A stretch of DNA of 64,000 bases from Flavobacterium sp. (GTDB taxonomy: Bacteria; Bacteroidota; Bacteroidia; Flavobacteriales; Flavobacteriaceae). Under the pieces are notes generated by a model. That model had not been told where the DNA came from. It saw only the letters and a list, made by a program, of their open reading frames with translations, and searched no databases. The stretch spans positions 1 to 64,000 of the forward strand of contig NZ_JAHEBT010000053.1 in NCBI RefSeq assembly GCF_024642105.1, in the 5' to 3' direction. A program made the translations under genes and the position numbers. This document shows positions 1 through 9,147 of this stretch, piece after piece; the first letter of the stretch is position 1, and each line of letters opens with the position of its first letter.

Positions 1-2
1 AA

Positions 3-98
3 AACATTTTGATTCCGATGCAACACAACCGCGATGCCAAAACAATTATTCAAGGACAAATTAGGAAAAGTAAAACACTAAAAGTAATTTCGTTTTAA
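3..98 (+). CDS. C-terminal tail of an unidentified protein (5' end outside window)
   Basis: An open frame enters at the window edge and runs 31 codons to a TAA at 96-98. The peptide tail is basic (it contains NRDAKTIIQGQIRKSKTLK) and ends VISF. The other two forward frames close within about 60 bases, so this frame is the likeliest coding one, but the piece is too short for a family call. It lies on the same strand as miaA and could be cotranscribed, although the strong hairpin at 125-157 stands between them. Confidence 0.4.
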   Translation, partial: NILIPMQHNRDAKTIIQGQIRKSKTLKVISF

Positions 99-124
99 CA
101 TTTAGGAGCTATTTCCCGCTAATT

Positions 125-157
125 AAGGCTTCCAGCCTTTTGAAGGCTGGAAGCCTT
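125..157. repeat. Perfect 15-bp palindromic hairpin upstream of miaA
   Basis: Bases 125-139 and 143-157 are exact reverse complements around a 3-base TTG loop. No run of T follows on the plus strand, so it is not a classical intrinsic terminator. An in-frame TTG at 140 inside the loop would open a longer miaA frame, but that reading would translate the hairpin. It looks like a REP-type palindrome or an mRNA hairpin in the leader. Confidence 0.75.
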
Positions 158-193
158 ACACCAAGTTCATGGCTAAAACACTTTGAGAAACAG

Positions 194-1123
194 ATGAAAT
201 ACCTCATTACAATCATTGGACCTACTGCCATAGGAAAAACTTCCTTGAGTATTGCTTTGGCACAACATTTCCAGTGCGAGATTATTTCGTGTGACAGTCG
301 ACAATTTTTCAAAGAAATGCGAATTGGCACTGCTGTTCCAAGTCCAGATGAATTAGCTGGTGCACCGCATCATTTCATTCAAAATAAATCCATTTTCGAA
401 AACTATACCGTAGGCGATTTTGAAAAAGAAGCCATTGCAATACTCAATGAATTATACCAGACAAATGATTTTGTCATTTTAGTAGGTGGTTCCGGTTTGT
501 ATGTCGATGCCATCTTAAAAGGATTTGATCCCTTTCCGGATATTGACACCTCTGTTCGCGAAGGAGCAAACACAAGCTATGAAAAATTAGGTATAACCTA
601 CTTACAAGAACAATTAAAAGAATTAGACCCTGTCTATTTTGAAAAAATAAACCTTGAGAATCCGCAAACGCTACAAAACCCTCAACGCATGATGCGATTT
701 GTAGAAGTCTGTATTGGAACAGGTCAACCTTACTCCTCTTTCCTGAATCAAACTAAAAACAATCGAGATTTTACACCTATTATTATTGGCTTAGAGGCCG
801 AACGTAGCATTATGTACGACCGCATCAATCAACGAGTAGATATCATGCTCAACGAAGGCCTTTTGGCGGAAGCCGAACAATTGTTCCCACACAAGGAATT
901 AAATGCCTTGCAAACCGTAGGCTATCGCGAGTTATTCCGCTATTTTGATGGACATGACAGTTTGGAATTTGCCATTGAAGAAATCAAAAAGAATACCCGC
1001 CGTTTCTCCAAACGCCAATTAACTTGGTTTAAAAGAACCGAAAATGCCAAATGGTTTGATTATCTTAGCGATAGAAAGGAAATTATAGACTACATAAAAT
1101 CATTCGCAACACATCAATCCTAA
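194..1123 (+). CDS. miaA: tRNA dimethylallyltransferase MiaA
   Basis: MiaA transfers a dimethylallyl group from DMAPP to N6 of A37 in tRNAs that read codons starting with U, stabilising codon-anticodon pairing. The protein is 309 residues, the usual length. An N-terminal P-loop (GPTAIGKTS), the substrate-site SCDSRQ, the VGGSGLYVDAI motif, TVGYREL and the C-terminal RRFSKRQLTWF are all present. I chose ATG 194 because family members begin directly with a short MKYLITIIGPTA-like strand; an in-frame TTG at 140 would add 18 residues encoded by a palindromic hairpin. The thioesterase gene follows after 8 bases, so the two are probably cotranscribed. Confidence 0.95.
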   Translation: MKYLITIIGPTAIGKTSLSIALAQHFQCEIISCDSRQFFKEMRIGTAVPSPDELAGAPHHFIQNKSIFENYTVGDFEKEAIAILNELYQTNDFVILVGGSGLYVDAILKGFDPFPDIDTSVREGANTSYEKLGITYLQEQLKELDPVYFEKINLENPQTLQNPQRMMRFVEVCIGTGQPYSSFLNQTKNNRDFTPIIIGLEAERSIMYDRINQRVDIMLNEGLLAEAEQLFPHKELNALQTVGYRELFRYFDGHDSLEFAIEEIKKNTRRFSKRQLTWFKRTENAKWFDYLSDRKEIIDYIKSFATHQS

Positions 1124-1131
1124 TTATTTAT

Positions 1132-1872
1132 ATGCCAATCGCTCCTAACTTCACTTCTGTTTTAAGCAAAGACTGGGAAATTAATTTTACCCAATGTGCG
1201 CCCAATGGCTATTTGAAATACACCGAATTGTGTAATTTATTGCAAATGACGGCTGCGGCACATTCTGAAATTGGCGGGATTAGTTTTACTGATATGCAGG
1301 AGTTTCACCAAGCTTGGGTTTTGAGTAGAATGCGTGTAGAAGTGACCGAATTGCCTCAATGGCGCGATGTGGTTACGGTCAAAACTTGGATTAATTCGTT
1401 AGAAAATTCCCGATCGGTTCGTGCTTTAGAAATGTACGTCAACGAAAAAAAAATTGTAGGTTCTGAAACCTTTTGGGCTGTTTTCAATACCCAACTTCGT
1501 CGTCCCGAAGCTTTGGCTTTGCCCTACGAACATTTTGAATTGTTCCCTGATGACAAAGCTACACAAGAAACTTTTTCAAAAATAAATCTCAATCACGACA
1601 AAGAAATGGTATTTGAAAAAACAGTTCGCTTATCTGATTTGGATATTGTCAATCATGCCAATAATGTAAAATATTTAGAATGGTGTTTGGATTTAGCTGA
1701 TGAAACCAAAATTTTGAACCAAGAAATTGAAAGTTTTGAAATGAATTTCATGAAGGAGCTTTCACTAAAAGACCAAGTAATCATTCACGAAAATAACGAA
1801 CAAGACACTTCTGTTTTTAGCATTACCAAAGAAGACAAAAACTGTTTTGCTTTGCAATTGAATTGGAAATAA
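1132..1872 (+). CDS. Acyl-ACP thioesterase (FatA/FatB-like, double hotdog)
   Basis: This 246-residue protein resembles bacterial acyl-ACP thioesterases, which release free fatty acids from acyl carrier protein. It shows two hotdog halves: an N-terminal one with the aromatic W-V-L-S-R motif near residue 63, and a C-terminal one with VRLSDLDIVNHANNVKYLEW (about residues 164-183), where the Asn-His pair and the later Glu match the family's catalytic Asn/His region. No signal peptide is visible, so it should be cytoplasmic. It begins 8 bases after miaA. The chain-length preference cannot be read from sequence. A broader acyl-CoA thioesterase role is the alternative. Confidence 0.85.
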   Translation: MPIAPNFTSVLSKDWEINFTQCAPNGYLKYTELCNLLQMTAAAHSEIGGISFTDMQEFHQAWVLSRMRVEVTELPQWRDVVTVKTWINSLENSRSVRALEMYVNEKKIVGSETFWAVFNTQLRRPEALALPYEHFELFPDDKATQETFSKINLNHDKEMVFEKTVRLSDLDIVNHANNVKYLEWCLDLADETKILNQEIESFEMNFMKELSLKDQVIIHENNEQDTSVFSITKEDKNCFALQLNWK

Positions 1873-1897
1873 AACACTAATTGCTTACATTAGAATC

Positions 1898-2638
1898 ATG
1901 AAAAAAAATCAATATTTTAGACTTTCTAGTTCTGAATCTGTTTTTGTAAGAGAGCCACTTACTAGACTTAAAAATTTAATTTTTACGTTTAAAGTACAAT
2001 ATCATTTCATTAGAGCATTTAGAAAAATGCACTTTATAGGTCCATGCGTAACTATTTTTGGATCAGCCCGATTTGGCCCCGAAACTGATCATTATAAAAA
2101 TGCAGAAAAAATTGGTTCAGAGATGGCAAAACTTGGTTTTACTGTAATGACTGGTGGTGGCCCTGGAATTATGGAAGCGGCTAATAAAGGGGCTTTTGAA
2201 GCTGGCGGCTATTCTGTGGGATGTAATATTGTCCTTCCAGTAGAACAAAATCCAAATCCATACCTCAATAAATGGATTTATATTCCTTACTTCTTTGTTC
2301 GAAAAGTCATTTTAGTTAAATACTCGTATGCATTTGTGGTAATGCCTGGAGGAATAGGGACATTAGACGAATTATTTGAGGCTTTGACTTTGATTCAAAC
2401 CAAAATGATTAGTGGTTTTCCTGTAGTTATTTTTGACAAAGAATACCACAAAGAATTATGTCACCATATTGAAATTATGGTCGAAAATGAAAGTATTAGT
2501 CCCGAAGATATGAACCTCCTATTTGTGACTGATTCCGTAAAAGATTTGGTCAATCACATTAAAAAGAATAGCATCAACAAATTTGGCCTAGTAAAAGAGA
2601 AATACAGACCTAAATGGTGGTTTGGAGAAACTAGTTAA
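1898..2638 (+). CDS. LOG-family Rossmann-fold protein (TIGR00730 type)
   Basis: This 246-residue protein belongs to the LOG family, once called lysine decarboxylases. Characterised members are cytokinin-nucleoside-5'-monophosphate phosphoribohydrolases or general nucleotide-monophosphate N-glycosidases. Family signatures are clear: GSARFGPE near residue 56, GGGPGIMEAANKGA near residue 87, and PGGIGTLDELFE (PGGxGTxxE) near residue 150. The N-terminus has a longer basic extension than short LOG proteins. Its 3' end overlaps the convergent histidine kinase gene by 8 bases. The physiological substrate in Bacteroidota is not settled, so only the fold and general reaction are claimed. Confidence 0.88.
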   Translation: MKKNQYFRLSSSESVFVREPLTRLKNLIFTFKVQYHFIRAFRKMHFIGPCVTIFGSARFGPETDHYKNAEKIGSEMAKLGFTVMTGGGPGIMEAANKGAFEAGGYSVGCNIVLPVEQNPNPYLNKWIYIPYFFVRKVILVKYSYAFVVMPGGIGTLDELFEALTLIQTKMISGFPVVIFDKEYHKELCHHIEIMVENESISPEDMNLLFVTDSVKDLVNHIKKNSINKFGLVKEKYRPKWWFGETS

Positions 2639-4715
2639 CCCCTCTCTTATCGTTTAAACATTTGAGAATTGCCAGTTGTAAGTCGGCAGGATTAATTGGT
2701 TTTGAAATATATCCGTCCATACCTGATTCCAAACATTTTTTCTTCTCTTCATTTAATATACCTGCTGTTAAAGCTATTATTCCTGTTCTTTTAGATTGTT
2801 CTAATTGTCGTATTTCAGAAGTTACTTCATAACCATTTTTCTTTGGCATTTGGATATCCATTAGTATAATATCTAAAGGAATACTTTTATAAATCTCAAC
2901 GGCTTGCTTTCCATTACGAGCTTCATAAATAAGTGCTTTAGGAAACATTTTTGCTAGATTTTTTTTTGCTAAAAGCAAATTAATTTCGTTGTCTTCTGCT
3001 ACTAATATCTTAACGTTTTCTCCAACCAATGAATCAACTTCTGTGATTTTGGATGATTGAATTGTATTTAATTTTATTTTATCTTTTCTATTTACCGCTG
3101 TCCTGAACTGAATTGAAAAACAAAATTCACTTCCCTTTCCCGATTCACTTTTAAGAAATAACTTACTTTGCATCAATCCTAATAATTGATTTGAAATTGA
3201 TAATCCCAAACCAGTTCCACCAAATTTCTTAGTCGTACTTGCTTCCGCCTGTATAAAAGAATCGAATATCTTTTCTCGATTCTGCTGTTTTATACCTATA
3301 CCAGTATCCTTTACTAAAAAATGCAAGGTTGAAAAATTACCGCACGTTTTTACCTCATCAATATTTAATTCAATTGTTCCCTCTTTAGTAAACTTAATTG
3401 CATTTCCAATTAGATTCACCAAAATCTGTTTCAACCGAATAGAATCCGAAAAAATATATTGAGGCACCAGGTTTCCTATATTTAAAATCAATTCGATATT
3501 TTTGGCATTGGCTTGATGCTTGAATAAATTAATTACTTGATGAGATAATTCAAACAAATCTGTTTCTTCTATATTCAATTCTAAACGTCCCTCTTCTATT
3601 TTTGAGAAATCGAGTATATCATTGATAATTTCCATTAACAAAATAGCTGATTGATTGACAATTCCCATATACTCGGCTTGATCTTGGTCTAATTTGGTTT
3701 TTAATAATAAATCTGTAAAACCAATTATCCCATTCAAAGGAGTTCTAATTTCGTGACTCATATTAGCCAAGAAACTAGATTTCGCTTTATTCGCATTTTC
3801 TGCTTGTTCCTTTGCTTTAATTAAATCGGACTCCATTTGTTTCATATCAGAAATATCTATGAAACTAATCACTATTTCAGATAATTCACCTTTGTAATTA
3901 TTTAATGGAAATCCATTTATTAATAGCAACCTATAATCATTCGTTTGACTTCGAAGTACTTTTCCAATAAAATTTTTAATAGGTTGACCCGTTCTTATAA
4001 TAGTACTTACAGGATAATTTTCAACAGCTAAAGGCAAATCATTTTCATCATAAAACTGCCAATTAGAGTCATTAATGCTCCTAGATTTCATTTCTTCCGA
4101 ATTAACACCTAATAGTTCCGAAGCTTTGGGATTGCTCATTACAACTGAAGTTTCTACATTATGAACTACAATACCCACATCTAAATTAAATAACAAATCC
4201 CGATGCCTTTCTTCACTATTTCGTAAAGCTTGTTCGATTAAATTTATCCCTGTGATATCTACCACAGTAACATGACAAAACTGTTCATCCTCGGTAATAA
4301 TACCTGTTAGATAAGCATATTGGATTACACCTTCAGATTGTAAACTAATCTCGCAACATTCCCTTTCTTTATTGATAAAAACCTTGTCAAAAAAAAGATC
4401 AAAATCCATCTTAGTGTCAGGAGACACAAATGATCTAAATTTAGTATTAATCAAGTTTGACCGTTCTTTTCCTAACATAACAGATCCCGTAAGATTGGCA
4501 TCTAGAATACTTCCATCTTGCGATAGCGTAAAATAACCCGAAGGCGAAAAATCATATAACTCTGTATATTTTTCAATAGCTGAATCAGCCTGTAGCTTCG
4601 CCAGTAAAAGCTCTTCATTCTGCATTTCTAATTCAATCTGATGCACTTCTAGCTCGTGAATCAGCTTAAGTTTTTCTGCTTCTGAAAAATTATCTTCCAT
4701 TTTTTTAAATTTCAA
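2631..4715 (-). CDS. PAS-domain hybrid sensor histidine kinase with receiver domain
   Basis: A 694-residue soluble hybrid kinase. The order is a short coiled coil (ELEVHQIELEMQNEEL, about residues 22-37), two to three PAS domains (about 45-290), a HisKA dimerisation domain with phospho-acceptor H321 in NMSHEIRTPLNG, a HATPase with NAIKF and DTGIGI boxes, and a C-terminal receiver with AEDNEIN and phospho-acceptor D620 in LMDIQMP. No transmembrane segments are seen, so it probably senses a cytoplasmic cue through PAS. It lies 57 bases downstream of the CheB-CheR-PAS gene on the same strand, and the pair probably forms one phospho-signalling unit. No output transcription factor is adjacent. Confidence 0.93.
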   Translation of the reverse strand: MKFKKMEDNFSEAEKLKLIHELEVHQIELEMQNEELLLAKLQADSAIEKYTELYDFSPSGYFTLSQDGSILDANLTGSVMLGKERSNLINTKFRSFVSPDTKMDFDLFFDKVFINKERECCEISLQSEGVIQYAYLTGIITEDEQFCHVTVVDITGINLIEQALRNSEERHRDLLFNLDVGIVVHNVETSVVMSNPKASELLGVNSEEMKSRSINDSNWQFYDENDLPLAVENYPVSTIIRTGQPIKNFIGKVLRSQTNDYRLLLINGFPLNNYKGELSEIVISFIDISDMKQMESDLIKAKEQAENANKAKSSFLANMSHEIRTPLNGIIGFTDLLLKTKLDQDQAEYMGIVNQSAILLMEIINDILDFSKIEEGRLELNIEETDLFELSHQVINLFKHQANAKNIELILNIGNLVPQYIFSDSIRLKQILVNLIGNAIKFTKEGTIELNIDEVKTCGNFSTLHFLVKDTGIGIKQQNREKIFDSFIQAEASTTKKFGGTGLGLSISNQLLGLMQSKLFLKSESGKGSEFCFSIQFRTAVNRKDKIKLNTIQSSKITEVDSLVGENVKILVAEDNEINLLLAKKNLAKMFPKALIYEARNGKQAVEIYKSIPLDIILMDIQMPKKNGYEVTSEIRQLEQSKRTGIIALTAGILNEEKKKCLESGMDGYISKPINPADLQLAILKCLNDKRGVN

Positions 4716-4772
4716 GTTTCTAATAATTTATTCACTAACGGATGTTATATCTTAAATTCTAACAACTTTGTA

Positions 4773-7679
4773 TTATTCTTCTCGAATAAAAAATTGAATA
4801 ATTTCATTCTCTTCTGATTCATATGTATTTCCTATACAATCAACACTTCTCAACTTTCCGTCAACCGGTTTAATTTTGATTTTTTCTTTAGAGATAATTC
4901 CTTTTCCTTTTAACTTCATCCATTGAGCTTTGGTATCAAAAAAAGATTTAAAAAAATCCATTTCCCAAATAGGTCTTTCTGAGACTTGCTCTTTTGTAGT
5001 ACCTAACCAATTTAATAACGAATAATTCAAATCAATGATTTTTCCTGTTTGCATGTCTAAGAAAAAAATACCTTCTTTTGCAGACTCAAAAAAATGGCGG
5101 TAGTTTTTCTCAGCTACTAATATTTCTTCAGCTTGTTTAGCAATTGTAATATCGGTAAATGTAATTACCAAACCATCGATTCGATCATCAATAGTTCGGT
5201 AAGGTAAGATTCGTACATAAAACCATCTTCCATCATTTGTAGCGATAGTATTTTGAATTGGGATCAAATCTTTAATTACTTGAACAGCATGTATTCCTAT
5301 CTCTGGATATTGCAAATCTGTAGTCAAATCAGTAAATGGTCTGCCTATATCTGTCAAACGAAGTTTAAATATTTTGGTAATTGAATCAGTAAATCGTCTA
5401 ATATTCAATTCTTTATCAATAAAAAGAGTCGCGATTTCAGTACTATTAAGTAAATTTTTCATGTCATTATTAGCTTGCTCAAAATCAACTAATTTACTTT
5501 GAAGTTCTGCATTTACCGTTTGTAACTCTTCATTCAAACTTTGCATCTCTTCTTTAGAAGTTGTTAATTCTTCATTCGTAGATTGTAATTCTTCATTTGT
5601 AGATTGCAACTCTTCATTAATTGACTTTAATTCTTCTTGAGAAGTTTGCATTTCTTCTCTGGTATTTTGTAAATCTTGATAACATAAAGCTAATTTGGTT
5701 TCTTCTTCTTTGCTATTACTCCCTATATCAGATTTCTGTAGAGTTGCAGTTTGTACTTCTTGCTCAATAATTACTGAAACATCTGTAAAAACAACTAGTA
5801 CCATTCCCTTAATAGTTTCGGGAGCAGCAATTTGTTGAATTGTTAAGTTTACAAAATTAGAATTACCATTATTTTTAATTTTAATATTCTTAAGAATTAT
5901 AGGATCATAACCTTGTAAGGCTTTACGAAAAGCATCTGGCAATTCATTTTTTATTCCATCTCGAGCCATAACATGAATATTCCAGTTGGCTTTACCTGCA
6001 ACAGGTTCTAGGTACTTACCCGTTTTGCCTGTAATATAAATTATGTCTCCTTTATCATTTACTAAAACACTTGCTGGTGCAAATTGTTGCAATAAAATAT
6101 GGTCTGTAACGGATTGAATATTTCCTGTAATTGGTGTCGTGTTTTTATCTTTTGAAATCATTTTTTTATTGTATGAAAAAGCATTTGGAAATTCATTAAG
6201 ATCTGGTCTTGTTGAAGATTTCATGCGTTTAAAAAATTTTAATTTTGAATCAATTACCTCAAAGCCTTTATTGTTTCTACCTAATGTCTCAGCTGAACCT
6301 AATAGCATAATTCCACCTGGGGACAAACTATAATAAAACAATTCCATCAATTGCTTTTGTAAAATAGGTTCCATATAAATCAACATGTTGCGGCAAAAAA
6401 GCAAATTTAATCTTGTAAATGGAGGATCTTTAGTTACATTATGGGGAGCAAAAACAACCATCTCTCGAATGAATGGACTAATTCGGTACCCCTCTTCTTC
6501 TTGTATAAAGAATTTTTGAAGTCTTTCTACAGAAACATCTTCAATAATAGGTTCTCCAAAGAAACCTTTACGGGCTTTATCAATTGCATCCGTATCTAAA
6601 TCTGTAGCGAATATTTGAAGTGTAATCTGTCTACTAGGATCAATTTGCTCTATTACTTCCTTGAAAACAATAGCTAAAGAATAAGCTTCTTCACCAGTAG
6701 AACAAGCTGGAATACAAGATCTTAATACATAGCCATCAGGCAATTGTCGGATTATATCGGGAAGTATTGTATTTTTAAGTTTCTCCCAAACTAAAAAATC
6801 TCTAAAAAAATTAGTTACTCCTATTAATAACTCTTTAAAAAGGAGTTCGACTTCTTTGGGATTTTCCTTTAAAAACCGAACATAATTTTGAATTTTTTCT
6901 ATTTGATGAATCCCTTTCCGTCTTTCTACTCTTCTAATTAGAGTACTTTTTTTATATAAAGTAAAATCATGCCCTGTTTGATCACGCAACAAAGAAATAA
7001 TAGTATCAAGACTTTGCTTGTCTTTTGAGCTCATTCTTTCTTCATCATTAGGAATTGTTTTAGATTGTAATAACGCCATTAATTTAGCTGGCAATTTCTC
7101 AGCGGGTGCAACAACATTTGGCTTGACCGCATTAATTGCACTTTGTGGCATTCCAGATGACTTGGAAGTTAATGGATCTTGAACCAGAATTAATCCATTT
7201 TTTGATTTAATTGCTTTTACTCCCTCACTCCCGTCAGCTCCCATACCTGAGAGTATAATTCCGACACTTTTATTCAATTTATCTAAGGCCAATGAATTGA
7301 GAAAAACATCAATCGGTAGCCGTAATCCCCTAGACTCTTTTGGTTCAGATAAATGAAAAAATCCGTTATGGATTGTTAATGCTCTATTAGGAGGTATAAC
7401 ATAAATATGATTAGGTATAACTTTAAGCAAATCTGTAATCTGACAAACAGGCATCAAAGTTGTTTTTTGAAGCAATTCTGGTAAAATATTTTTAAAAGTA
7501 GGATCTAAATGTTGAATAACTACAAATGCTAGTCCACTATCAACAGGCATGTTTTTAAAGAACTTTTCTAATGCCTCTAAGCCACCAGCAGAAGCTCCAA
7601 TTCCTACAACAGAAAAATCAGAATGGTTCTTGACATCTAGCATATTGGACAAACTCATTTTACTTTCTTTTTTTACCAT
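4773..7679 (-). CDS. CheB-CheR-PAS fusion (methylesterase/methyltransferase signalling protein)
   Basis: This 968-residue fusion starts with a CheB methylesterase domain without a receiver: S30 in GIGASAGG, H57 in VIQHLDP, and the Asp in SGMGADGSEG. A CheR domain follows (about 215-480) with the SAM-binding CSTGEEAYSLA and ATDLDTDAID motifs and FCRNMLIYM. Next come a PAS-like region, a long heptad-repeat coiled coil rich in N/T-EEL-Q units (about 655-735), and at least two PAS domains to the C-terminus. There is no kinase domain; a separate PAS hybrid kinase follows. No methyl-accepting receptor, CheA or CheW is nearby, so a non-chemotactic role is likely. The substrate is unknown. Confidence 0.92.
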   Translation of the reverse strand: MVKKESKMSLSNMLDVKNHSDFSVVGIGASAGGLEALEKFFKNMPVDSGLAFVVIQHLDPTFKNILPELLQKTTLMPVCQITDLLKVIPNHIYVIPPNRALTIHNGFFHLSEPKESRGLRLPIDVFLNSLALDKLNKSVGIILSGMGADGSEGVKAIKSKNGLILVQDPLTSKSSGMPQSAINAVKPNVVAPAEKLPAKLMALLQSKTIPNDEERMSSKDKQSLDTIISLLRDQTGHDFTLYKKSTLIRRVERRKGIHQIEKIQNYVRFLKENPKEVELLFKELLIGVTNFFRDFLVWEKLKNTILPDIIRQLPDGYVLRSCIPACSTGEEAYSLAIVFKEVIEQIDPSRQITLQIFATDLDTDAIDKARKGFFGEPIIEDVSVERLQKFFIQEEEGYRISPFIREMVVFAPHNVTKDPPFTRLNLLFCRNMLIYMEPILQKQLMELFYYSLSPGGIMLLGSAETLGRNNKGFEVIDSKLKFFKRMKSSTRPDLNEFPNAFSYNKKMISKDKNTTPITGNIQSVTDHILLQQFAPASVLVNDKGDIIYITGKTGKYLEPVAGKANWNIHVMARDGIKNELPDAFRKALQGYDPIILKNIKIKNNGNSNFVNLTIQQIAAPETIKGMVLVVFTDVSVIIEQEVQTATLQKSDIGSNSKEEETKLALCYQDLQNTREEMQTSQEELKSINEELQSTNEELQSTNEELTTSKEEMQSLNEELQTVNAELQSKLVDFEQANNDMKNLLNSTEIATLFIDKELNIRRFTDSITKIFKLRLTDIGRPFTDLTTDLQYPEIGIHAVQVIKDLIPIQNTIATNDGRWFYVRILPYRTIDDRIDGLVITFTDITIAKQAEEILVAEKNYRHFFESAKEGIFFLDMQTGKIIDLNYSLLNWLGTTKEQVSERPIWEMDFFKSFFDTKAQWMKLKGKGIISKEKIKIKPVDGKLRSVDCIGNTYESEENEIIQFFIREE

Positions 7680-7956
7680 TATTAAAAGCTAACTAAAAAG
7701 ACATTATTAATTCTACGCATTAAGGATAAATTAAGAATATTAATCAGAATTTAATTAGTTGCTAAATCAAATGTCTATTTTGAAAAACAAGAAACTAAAA
7801 TTTGCTTCTTTAAAAGTACAAATATTATTTCTAAAACAAATCAATTATCTTTTTAAATAATCTAAGTTGTTTCAAATAGACCAACACTTATTTGACCTCG
7901 AATTCTTATTACTCTTAAGCTTTTAAATTTTATTTTAACAAAAAAATAACAAACAC

Positions 7957-8011
7957 TTGTATATACAAATAAAAAATACACTACATTTGTACCTACAAAT
8001 TACATATATAC
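7957..8011 (+). promoter_or_regulatory. Promoter and putative MarR operator cluster
   Basis: The perfect 12-bp palindrome TTGTATATACAA (7957-7968) is followed by TTGTACCTACAA (7987-7998, imperfect) and by ATATATACAAAT just before the start codon at 8016; each copy ends in TACAAAT. A Bacteroidota -7 box TACATTTG lies at 7982-7989, between and overlapping the motifs. MarR proteins usually bind such palindromes and repress their own promoter, so autoregulation is inferred. The remainder of the 336-bp divergent gap (7680-7956) is AT-rich with no gene visible. Confidence 0.65.
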
Positions 8012-8015
8012 AAAT

Positions 8016-8471
8016 ATGAAAATTGAAGAAGTATTAAAATCAACTGTACCCATGGATAATTCTAAAAAAATTATCATGAACATTATATATACCCAAAATG
8101 TAATTACAGAAAATTTTAATGAAATATTGAAACCTTATGACATCTCTTCAGAGCAATTCAATGTATTGCGCATCCTGAGAGGTCAAAAAGGAAACCCAGC
8201 TAATATGTGCGTTATTCAAGAACGAATGTTAGCCAAGACAAGTAATACCACTCGATTAGTTGACAAGTTGCTCTTGAAAGAATTAGTTACTCGAGAAGTA
8301 TGTCCTGAAAATAGAAGAAAAATTGAAGTGCTAATTACTTCAAAAGGATTACATTTATTAGACGAATTAGAGCCAAAAGTAAAAGCGCACGAGCAGTTTT
8401 TTTCAAAAAATTTAACTGAAGAAGAAATGGCACAATTAAATCAATTATTAGAAAAATTTAGAAATCAATAA
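8016..8471 (+). CDS. MarR-family transcriptional regulator
   Basis: A 151-residue winged-helix regulator. The N-terminal helix is followed by a helix-turn-helix containing QFNVLRIL and MLAKTSNTTRLVDKLLLKELV (about residues 46-92), then the wing with CPENRRKIEVLITSKG. MarR proteins are dimeric and typically lose DNA binding when small phenolic or oxidising ligands bind. Two cysteines (in NMCVIQ and in EVCPENR) could permit redox sensing; this is inference. It is the first gene of a probable operon with an NAD(P)H oxidoreductase (15 bases downstream) and a YceI protein, and its leader carries three similar operator-like motifs. Confidence 0.9.
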   Translation: MKIEEVLKSTVPMDNSKKIIMNIIYTQNVITENFNEILKPYDISSEQFNVLRILRGQKGNPANMCVIQERMLAKTSNTTRLVDKLLLKELVTREVCPENRRKIEVLITSKGLHLLDELEPKVKAHEQFFSKNLTEEEMAQLNQLLEKFRNQ

Positions 8472-8486
8472 ACAACAATAAACACT

Positions 8487-9119
8487 ATGAGTACATTTTT
8501 AGAAAATCAAAATTGGAGATATGCAACAAAGAAATTTGATGCTTCAAAAAAAATCTCAGCAACTGATTTGAATACATTAAAAGAAGCTATCCGTTTAAGT
8601 GCTTCTTCTTATGGATTACAACCTTACAAAGTTTTCATCATTGAAAATCCAGAATTAAGAGCTAAATTAGTTGGAGCATCTTACGGACAAACACAAGTAG
8701 CCGATGCTTCTCATTTACTAGTTTTCGCTAATGAATTGAATTTTGGAGCAGCTGGAATTGACCAATTGGCTAACAATATCAGTGCAACTAGAGGTCTTCC
8801 ACTAGAAGCTATTCAAGGATATGTTGACTATATGAAAGGGAACATAACTGGTTTGCCAGAGGAGGTTAGAAACATTTGGACAGCAAAACAAACCTATTTA
8901 GCTTTAGGTAATTTATTAAACGCTGCAGCTGAACTTAAAATTGATGTTACCCCAATGGAAGGTTTTGTTCCTGCTCAAGTAAATGAAATCTTAGGATTAG
9001 ACAAACTAGGCCTTAATGCTTCATTATTAGCTCCTATTGGTTACAGACATGTTGAAGATGACACACAACATTACAAAAAAGTAAGAAAATCAAACGACGA
9101 ATTATTTATCACACTTTAA
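8487..9119 (+). CDS. NAD(P)H-dependent nitroreductase-family oxidoreductase
   Basis: A 210-residue FMN-dependent enzyme of the NfsB type: the N-terminal NWRYATKKFDASKKIS, the FMN-phosphate contact region RLSASSYGLQPYKVF (about residues 36-50), and the C-terminal GLDKLGLNASLLAPIGYRHVEDD are family landmarks. Members reduce quinones, flavins or nitroaromatics with NAD(P)H. It sits 15 bases after the MarR gene and ahead of yceI, which fits an electrophile or quinone stress response controlled by that regulator. The natural substrate cannot be inferred. Confidence 0.9.
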   Translation: MSTFLENQNWRYATKKFDASKKISATDLNTLKEAIRLSASSYGLQPYKVFIIENPELRAKLVGASYGQTQVADASHLLVFANELNFGAAGIDQLANNISATRGLPLEAIQGYVDYMKGNITGLPEEVRNIWTAKQTYLALGNLLNAAAELKIDVTPMEGFVPAQVNEILGLDKLGLNASLLAPIGYRHVEDDTQHYKKVRKSNDELFITL

Positions 9120-9147
9120 TTACAAACAACAATCAAATTTAAAACAA

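Noticed and set aside
140..193. Extended MiaA start at TTG 140
   Set aside because: The extra residues are encoded by a palindromic hairpin and precede the conserved N-terminal strand of the family.
5480..5640. Tandem DNA repeat
   Set aside because: The similarity comes from heptad coiled-coil coding (N/T-EEL-Q units) in the CheB-CheR-PAS gene, which is normal for the family.
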